In this document: piece after piece, positions 57,837 to 64,000 of the stretch
How positions within the stretch are numbered: position 1 is the first letter of the stretch
Layout: each line of letters opens with the position of its first letter
Source of the DNA: Sthenelais limicola
Lineage: Eukaryota; Annelida; Polychaeta; Phyllodocida; Sigalionidae
Assembly: GCA_942159475.1 (NCBI GenBank)
Contig: OW804095.1
Coordinates: forward strand, 146,114,314-146,178,313
DNA: 64,000 nt
Direction of reading: 5' to 3'
Notes under the pieces: generated by a model
The model's input: the letters and a program-made list of their open reading frames with translations, nothing else
Database searches by the model: none
Told to the model about the DNA's origin: nothing
Program-made: the position numbers and the translations under genes

Positions 57837-58753
57837 GATGGAAGGCCAGCTTTGATTGGGATCGTGTGAGCTTCTACATTAACCAGACGGGAGAACAAAG
57901 AAAGCTTAAATACAATCCACTAACGACCGAGAAAAAATGGCTGATGAATCAATCATCATCATAAATTCCAGAAGTCAAATTTTTGTAATGCTTTTGGATC
58001 GGTTGAAAAACCTTGAAAGCACACCAATAAATTTAGGAATATTTGTGCCACCTGTATTGTAATTATTTCTCTTCTTATTTACAACAACATGGCAAGAAAG
58101 AGACGAGCAAAAATGGTGAAATTATGACCAGGGTTGTTCTAGACCAGTCAAGCGTACGCGCAAAGTTTACGACTCGCAGTGAAAAGGCGCAGTCAATCGC
58201 TCAAAAGCCTAGAGAAAATATGGCTATGCGAAAGAGATAAATAGTTAACAGGATAGGGAAAGAAGATGGGAGAAAAATCAAGAGGAATAGCAGCAAGATC
58301 AGTGGGTTTATTATTATAGGATAAAACATAGAAAGCAGCTAAAAAGGCACCTTGTTTTCATAGAGGAAATATTTAGTTCAACAAGGAGGTAGTCCTGGCA
58401 GTAGTAACACTAGTATTGTGCTATGAACCTAATATTTCATATTTACACTAATGATTATCTATTCCCTCACCTAATTGCCATCAATAGTTGCCCCATGATC
58501 TCCACAACAAATCTAGATATTTCTTTAACAAAGACTAATTGGAAAGATGGAGTCTGTAGAGACAGAAAGGCCCCAATAGAGGGGGAAAGTAAGTAAATAT
58601 TGTATCTGGAGGGTAAGGCAAACTTTTTAGCTCTTCAGCTTTTTAGGTGAGAAACTATCACCAGTACCGTCACGCCACCTGTTGCCCAGGGATGGAAGTG
58701 AAAGCGAGGCAGGAGCCAGGGACTTACCGGTAGGAACGCCGCCGGAACGCCAC
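57837..58753. other. unassigned stretch
   Basis: No element or gene recognised. Confidence 0.5.
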
Positions 58754-58757
58754 ATGT

Positions 58758-58992
58758 GGGTCAGATTGTCAGAAAATGTACAATTGGCAGCTGTACACAT
58801 TTAGTAAATTCTGCTAAAATAGGCTGCAATTTGGTCAATACTAGGTAAATTCGAGTATATTCGGCATTGCATTGATTCTAGCAATCTAGTCGGTTAGGTT
58901 GAACAGTATTTTGAAGTTTATTTTCGTCTGAAATTTGGGTTATTGGAGAAGATTGGCGAAGTTGAATTGTACATTTACTGAAAATCTGACCC
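58758..58992 (+). mobile_element. MITE family A, copy 39 (I)
   Basis: Full length with TSD ATGT. Confidence 0.95.
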
Positions 58993-59012
58993 ATGTATGG
59001 TGGATCATCCAT

Positions 59013-59320
59013 ATGTCTGAGGTTAAAAGCTGGGGGGGGGGGGGAGGGGTGAATCCATATGTGGGTCAGATTTTCAGAAAATGTACCCGTCGCCTTCACC
59101 AATCCTCTCAAATAACCAACATTTAAGACAAAGATTAGCTTCAAAATGCCGTTTAACATGGCAGAACTGATACTTTAAATCAATGCGATACTAAATATAC
59201 TCAGTATTCATAATTTTTCAGCCTAGTTCAGCAGAATTTCCTAAATGTGTACAGCTGCCAATTATACATCTTCTGAGATTCTGACCCATGTCTGAGGTTA
59301 AAAGCTGGGGGGGGGGGAGG
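59013..59320. repeat. direct duplication around A copy 40
   Basis: ATGTCTGAGGTTAAAAGCTG followed by a long G-run occurs at 59013 and again at 59288, immediately after the A copy. The second copy runs into a G/GGGA-rich tract to about 59352. Confidence 0.88.
59063..59287 (-). mobile_element. MITE family A, copy 40 (II)
   Basis: 225 bp with TSD ATGT. Left end diverged after the terminus (GTACCCGTCG). The 10-bp AGATATACCC part is missing, as in copy 23. Confidence 0.94.
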
Positions 59321-59636
59321 GGGAGGGGGGGGGAGGGAGGGGGGAGGGGGGAGAGGAAAGAGAATTCTTAAGACCTGGTACCCAGTGAGAAGGAGAACTG
59401 CATGGCGAGTGATAATACAAAGTAACACCTGTGGCCTTTCAGTGCGTTTCATACCTGTATTCTGCAATCAAAGTGTCTAGCCTGTCTATTTTTATGACTC
59501 AAGATAATTTTATTCCATAAAGCTGCCACTTACCAATGCAAACATGCACTTTATGTTTTTCCATGGGGCAGAAACTTGGTCTCAGATTGTCTCCGGTTTC
59601 TAATCAAACCCAGTCATGACGGGTCTAGAGTTGTGT

Positions 59637-59899
59637 ACATGATAATATTTATCAGAATTTCAGAAAATGTACAATTCAACTTCACCAATACTCTCAAATA
59701 ACCCAAATTTCAGACGAAAATAAAGTTCAAAATACAGTTCAACCTAACCAAACAGATTGCTAGAATCAATGCAATACCGAATATACTCGAATTTACCTAG
59801 TATTGGCCAAATTGCAGCCTAATTTTGCAAAACTTACTAAATGTGTACAGCTGCCAATTGTACATTTTCTGAAAATCTGACCCACATGATAATATTTAT
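59637..59899. repeat. 16-bp direct duplication around A copy 41
   Basis: ACATGATAATATTTAT lies at 59637-59652 and 59884-59899, directly flanking the A copy. Confidence 0.88.
59651..59883 (-). mobile_element. MITE family A, copy 41 (I, left end eroded)
   Basis: The terminal GGG is missing: ATCAGAATTTCAG replaces GGGTCAGATTTTCAG. The right end is intact. Confidence 0.93.
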
Positions 59900-60055
59900 G
59901 GCGATGTATGATGGGATGAAATAAAGTTTATGTCATAAATACCTGCAGTAGTGTTTAATAAAAACAACCAGTCTTTGATTCCACTTTAACTGGAATAACT
60001 GAGTGACTTTATATACCGTTTGTACCTGTACAGGTATTTCCATGGATGAGCCTAG

Positions 60056-60290
60056 GGGTCTGATTTTCAGAAAATGTACATTCGGCAGATCAACACATTT
60101 AGTAAATTCTGCTAAATTAGACTGGAATATCGTTAACACTAGGTGTATCTGAGTATATTTTGTATTGCCTTGATTCAAGCAGTCTGATTGGTTATGTTGA
60201 ACTGTGTTTTGAACCTGATTTCTGTCTCAAATTTGGGTTACATGGGAGGATTAGTGAAGGTGAATTGTACATTTTCTGGCGATTTCACCC
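60056..60290 (+). mobile_element. MITE family A, copy 42 (diverged)
   Basis: Both ends mutated (GGGTCTG; TTTCACCC). The interior is intermediate (GCAGTCTGATTGG), suggesting an old copy. Confidence 0.88.
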
Positions 60291-60436
60291 ATAGAGGAAA
60301 ATAAACTAAGTAAACGCAAAGGTTATCCACCTGTCTATCTTTTAGTCTGGGGACTTGTATGAAAATGTATTCTCGCAAATCCAACCTTTCAATGGAAGTT
60401 AAAGGAAACTGGACAAGGGGAATGAGACACTGGCAA

Positions 60437-60642
60437 TAGAGAGGTTCCGCAAGCAAACGTACCCCAATTACGTAACCGTATCCGTATCATTTTTGTGAAT
60501 TACGTCGCAATTTTATGTATGAAAAAAAAATTGTGATATGAAACATTTTGCTTGATATGTTACGTTTTTCCCGCCATGTTTTGCTAAACCTCTTTCTTCC
60601 TTTTTACGTATGTTTATAGGTTAGACTTGCTGAAACTCCCTA
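60437..60642. mobile_element. MITE family E, copy 2
   Basis: 206 bp, TAGAGAGGTTCCGCA to TGCTGAAACTCCCTA. Shares AATTACGTAACCGTA and TTGCTTGATATGTTACG with copy 1 at 19493. TA on both ends. Confidence 0.85.
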
Positions 60643-61189
60643 TTGTTCAACACGTTCTACGCAAAATCCAGACAAGACAACTCAAGAAATTGAATTAATT
60701 GACTCCGTTACTAACGTGGGAGTAAGTTTGAAGAAGGATGTTTATAAATAACGACTACTGTATTGTAAGCTTCCCACTGACTAGTGTTATTTATTAGTAA
60801 AGGTTTGTGATGTAGCAATTAGTAGGAAATTGCATACAAGGATTAATTCCCTAATGTTCATTTTATCCAAATCTCGTTCTTCTCACTAAGATCCCTCTTT
60901 ACGGTGCACATATACATCATTCAAAGAGAATTGCGACGCTGATTCACACAAAAAGTTCCTATATTTCATCTATTGTTGTCTTATAATTGAGCCTATTATT
61001 GGGGGAAATGAATCGGGGAAATACGATCATTTGCTGGATCTTACGGTCGAAAAATGTTTCAGGATTTAATTTGAGAAAACAATTTTCTTACACAGGCGTA
61101 GAAAAATGAAAAAATACCAACCGAAGAATATTTTAAACAAAAGGGCAACAGGATGAGTTTTTAAAAGATTCAACTGATCCACATTTATG
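60643..61189. other. unassigned stretch
   Basis: No element or gene recognised. Confidence 0.45.
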
Positions 61190-61410
61190 TCACAGATCTG
61201 ATCTTTGCAACACAGGCAATCTAGACCCACAACTGAGAGAGTCCCTTCAAACGGAGGGAAAGCCTCTCGCCTCAAACCGCAATGTGCCATTATAATTCAA
61301 ATCACAGATCTGATCTTTGCAACAGACAGGCAATCTAGGCCCAGAGCTGAGAGAGTCCCTTCAATCGGAGGGAAAGCCTCTCGCCGCAATGTGCCATTAT
61401 AATTCCATTA
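61190..61410. repeat. about 113-bp tandem duplication over a C end
   Basis: TCACAGATCTGATCTTTGCA, then the first 80 bp of a C element, is repeated in tandem (about 61190-61300 and 61303-61410). The duplication therefore happened after C inserted. Confidence 0.85.
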
Positions 61411-61532
61411 AAACCGCAAAATGTCATTATATTCCAGTTAAAACGCCTAGGACTAGACCATGAAACCGATTAGCGCAGTAGGCGTCCAATCACTGACTTA
61501 CCATTCTTATATGATCTGAGGGTTTGGACCTG
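61331..61532 (-). mobile_element. MITE family C, copy 9
   Basis: CAATCTAGGCCCAGAG at the left. The right end fades at GGTTTGGACCTGG. Its left part is present a second time upstream through tandem duplication. TSD not resolvable. Confidence 0.84.
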
Positions 61533-61658
61533 GCCTATAGGCGCAGTGGGCATCCCACTTGGCAAATTGACGACTAATTCCAAATCCCTCATAGGCCAGA
61601 TTTTCAGGAAATGTACAATTCGCCTTCACCAATCCTCTCAAATAACACACACATTTAA

Positions 61659-62560
61659 AGCCGAAACACAATATAGAAATCCAAAGATTTTTTTTTGCAA
61701 ATAGCAGAAACATTATAGTCTTAGGAGTAATTATGAAGCATATTATAGTAATCGTATCATTATTTACCAGCAAAACCATAAGGAAAGAAGTCACCTCCTC
61801 ACTTACAAGGAGGCAGACATATTGGTGACCAACAGCGCCACTGGTGGTGATTTACGTTTATTGATGACGTCACTAACCCACTAGTTCTGATTGGTCAACC
61901 TACTCGGCACATATATGCATATGTAAACAAACATTGAACTTAGAGCTACTTAGTTCGAAGCATTGGTATATACATTATCATTTAATGTATTAACATTGAG
62001 AATATTTGGATATTCATGCTATCACAAACAGATCATAAATACGCCCTTAGTCATCCAAGAAACATCCAATTTTAGTCTGCAAATCTTCCCACGCTGCGCC
62101 GAAAGTGAACACTACAAATGGCGGCGGCGGCGGCAATGTTTTGACACATTCAATCCTCTCCCCCACCTCACCTTAACCCTCCAAAGCTTTAACACCTTCC
62201 CCAGCATTTGTTTATGGTATATTCAGGCTCAAAGGTAACCCGTTGTACAGTGCTCACCATACGTTTATACAAAAAATGGCTCAAATCAATTGAAAAATTA
62301 GTCCATTCAGGCATGGCAGGGCAAGACAGGGGCAAAAGCCTGTGCCTCATTGTGAGTTGTGGGTATCATACGTCATCAGAGGTCACATGACTTACAGCAA
62401 TGGCGGCATGCATACAAGTTGTCTGCTATAATTAATTCCATGTAAAATAGCTCCCCACTTCTTTAATAGATGAGAATTACATAAAAAACATAGGTGAGGT
62501 CGTTGGATACGATTTCCCCGGCTAGAAAATGTATAGATGATATCCTATGAAGTTTCGGCT
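61659..62560. mobile_element. S: 902-bp TTAA-target element
   Basis: Inserted in A copy 43 with a TTAA duplication (61655-61658 and 62561-62564). Inverted ends AGCCGAAAC and GTTTCGGCT. TTAA duplication is typical of piggyBac, Kolobok and Sola3, and the short termini do not decide. The interior has promoter-like words: TGATTGGTC, TGACGTCA, GGCGGCGGCGGCGG before a Kozak-like ATG, and GGTCACATGAC. No transposase frame. Confidence 0.87.
61864..61895. promoter_or_regulatory. CRE and CCAAT-like words inside S
   Basis: TGATGACGTCACTAAC is followed after about 10 bp by TGATTGGTCAA (inverted CCAAT). Placement some 220 bp before ATGGCGGCGG suggests a possible promoter carried by S. Function is not shown. 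Confidence 0.3.
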
Positions 62561-62712
62561 TTAAGACAGAAATGAGCTTCAAAATGCAGTTTAACATAAC
62601 AGAACTGATACTTTAAATCAATGCGATACCAAATATACTCAGATATACCCGGTATTCATCTTTTTTTTTAGCAGAATTTAGGAGAAATTACTAAATATGT
62701 AGAGCTGCCAAT

Positions 62713-63055
62713 AGGGGAGTTGCATAGCCGCCATTTTGAATCTTGATTCGCATGGAATTATGGGACTAATGGTACAGACTAAAATCTATAGAACTCATGT
62801 CATGTTCAGCATGGAATATTTATCAATGTTCTAATGTCAATATACATGTATTATACATGTTTTCATAATACAAGACCCCATCTTTCCCATCATGCATTTG
62901 GCTTTCATAGATGATTTATAGAAGCTATGATATAGGTGAAAACATTCTTGCAACTTTTGATAAAATATTGCCAAATATTTGTATGTCAGATTTCATCAGA
63001 ATCCATCCCAGCATGCACTGCAGTAGACATGCGCAGTGAGACATGCAACTCCCCT
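62713..63055 (+). mobile_element. MITE family B, copy 5, nested in A
   Basis: 343 bp, AGGGGAGTTGCATAG to ATGCAACTCCCCT, flanked by AT. Uninterrupted A copies read GCCAATTGTAC, so removing B plus one AT restores the site. Confidence 0.95.
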
Positions 63056-63082
63056 ATTGTACATTTTCTGAAAATCTGACCC

Positions 63083-63526
63083 TCATGTACAAGAGCACCG
63101 CAGTGCAATGAAGCAGATATCAGAGCACAGACGTGGTCGGGCTGGTCGGGGCTGGTCGGGGCTGGTCGGTAGGTTTTATGAGTTAAAAGGCAACACATGT
63201 CATTGATTGTGTGTCAGTGTTCCACACGTTTGAAGCTGTCCCGACCACTTGTTTCTGCTTCATCACAAATCTCTACATTCATAAATCCCTCCTTCAACAC
63301 CTCACATGTGATGACTGAACACAATCTATCTACCATTGCATGTGCAGCACACACCCCTGCAGCTAAAGTAGGTTTATTGGTACCTATGCTAGTACTCTCC
63401 GGGTGCTTGGTACTTTTATCGATACAGAACTTATATTTTGATGATTACTTAGTATACATGGGTTTGGTTATCCAGGCATTCATCCATACTCAAAACGCCC
63501 CGCCCCTCTCACACCCACCCTTCCTG
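63083..63526. other. unassigned stretch with short tandem repeat
   Basis: An 11-bp GCTGGTCGGGG unit is repeated about three times near 63138-63170. A 112-aa plus frame (63197-63535) has one hydrophobic stretch (GLLVPMLVLSGCLVLL) but no recognised family and overlaps no conserved feature. Confidence 0.35.
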
Positions 63527-63530
63527 TATA

Positions 63531-63841
63531 CATAGATTTCACATGACGTCACCCAGTAGGTTGGAGTATCACAGTGACCGCCATGTCCCGGGTCACCGCT
63601 ACGCTGGCCGTCTATGGCGGGGGTATCAAAACAAAGTTGATAAACCCCACAAGGGTAGATACTTAGGTAAGTATACACTATAGGCAGATTATCTAACCTA
63701 TCATGAAGGTATTGTTGAGGCATATTAAAACTGGAAAAGGTTAAAACAGAGAGAAAACGATATTTTCAAGTATCGCAGCATACATAGCCATCTAACTTGA
63801 CCCCAAACATGGCGAGGGCCGTGACGTCAGTGAAATCTATG
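63531..63841. mobile_element. MITE family J, copy 2
   Basis: 311 bp, the same length as copy 1, CATAGATTTCACATGACGTC to GACGTCAGTGAAATCTATG, flanked by TATA. CRE octamers are conserved at both ends. Confidence 0.9.
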
Positions 63842-63873
63842 TATAGCATCCATCATCAATAACTATATTGTAT

Positions 63874-64000
63874 GGGTCAGATCTTCAGAAAATGTACAAT
63901 TCATCTGCGCCAATCTTCTCAAATACCCCAAATTTCAGACGAAAATAAAATTCAAAATACAGTTCAACCTAACCAAACAGATTGCTAGATCAATGCAATG
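63874..64000 (-). mobile_element. MITE family A, copy 44 (I), cut by window edge
   Basis: Left terminus GGGTCAGATCTTCAG and type I interior to the last base of the window. Confidence 0.93.

Larger units (their letters stand above)
61593..63082 (-). mobile_element. MITE family A, copy 43 (II), split by S and B
   Basis: Three pieces (61593-61658, 62565-62712 and 63058-63082) rejoin to a 239-bp A element with perfect TSD TCAT at 61589-61592 and 63083-63086. Element S interrupts at TTAA and B at AT. Confidence 0.93.

Noticed and set aside
63197..63535. 112-aa frame with a hydrophobic segment as a membrane protein
   Set aside because: No family recognised, no splice or promoter context, composition not distinct from flanking non-coding DNA.

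Overview
This is AT-rich animal nuclear DNA, most likely from a marine invertebrate. The evidence is a non-LTR reverse transcriptase relic, short inverted-repeat elements (MITEs) by the dozen, SINEs with 13-bp target duplications, a Tigger-like CAGTGGAACC element, microsatellites and no operon-like gene packing. The (ACTC)n-tailed SINE recalls lophotrochozoan SINEs, but the sequence alone does not fix the phylum. I find no convincing host gene, rRNA or tRNA. The only substantial protein similarity is a frameshifted, 5'-truncated LINE reverse transcriptase on the minus strand (17682-19492).

The window is a stack of non-autonomous transposable elements, named here by letter. Family A is a MITE of about 235 bp with 28-bp inverted termini and 4-bp target site duplications (TSDs). 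I count 44 copies, about 15% of the window, in three interior subfamilies. Other families are B (about 344 bp, AT TSD), C (about 205 bp, 4-bp TSD), D (about 181-bp SINE), E (about 220 bp), F (about 407 bp, 4-bp TSD), H and R (TAA/TTA TSD, Harbinger-like), I (Tigger/pogo-like, TA TSD), J (311 bp, CRE-bearing ends), K (hAT-like), and L, M, S, T, U and W, plus several long hairpins (G, O, P, Q).

Layout: 0-3 kb holds a (GGA)n block, a U element and a CAATTG minisatellite. 3.9-15 kb holds D and A copies, a 62/68-bp minisatellite with two-unit higher-order structure, a hammerhead-ribozyme-like motif and the O, Q, G and T fold-backs. 16.4-20.3 kb holds two tandem duplications, each with a MITE in only one copy, flanking the LINE. 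23-32 kb holds C pairs, self-nested F, and B nested in K. 32-54 kb is dense A with C, F, R, L and M. 54-64 kb holds J, D, C, A copies with unusual flanking duplications, and a resolved triple nest at 61593-63082, where an A copy was split by S at TTAA and by B at AT.

No pathway can be read here. The value of the window is its insertion history: several occupied and empty sites allow exact TSD assignment. Many short open frames are translations of these repeats and should not be taken as genes.
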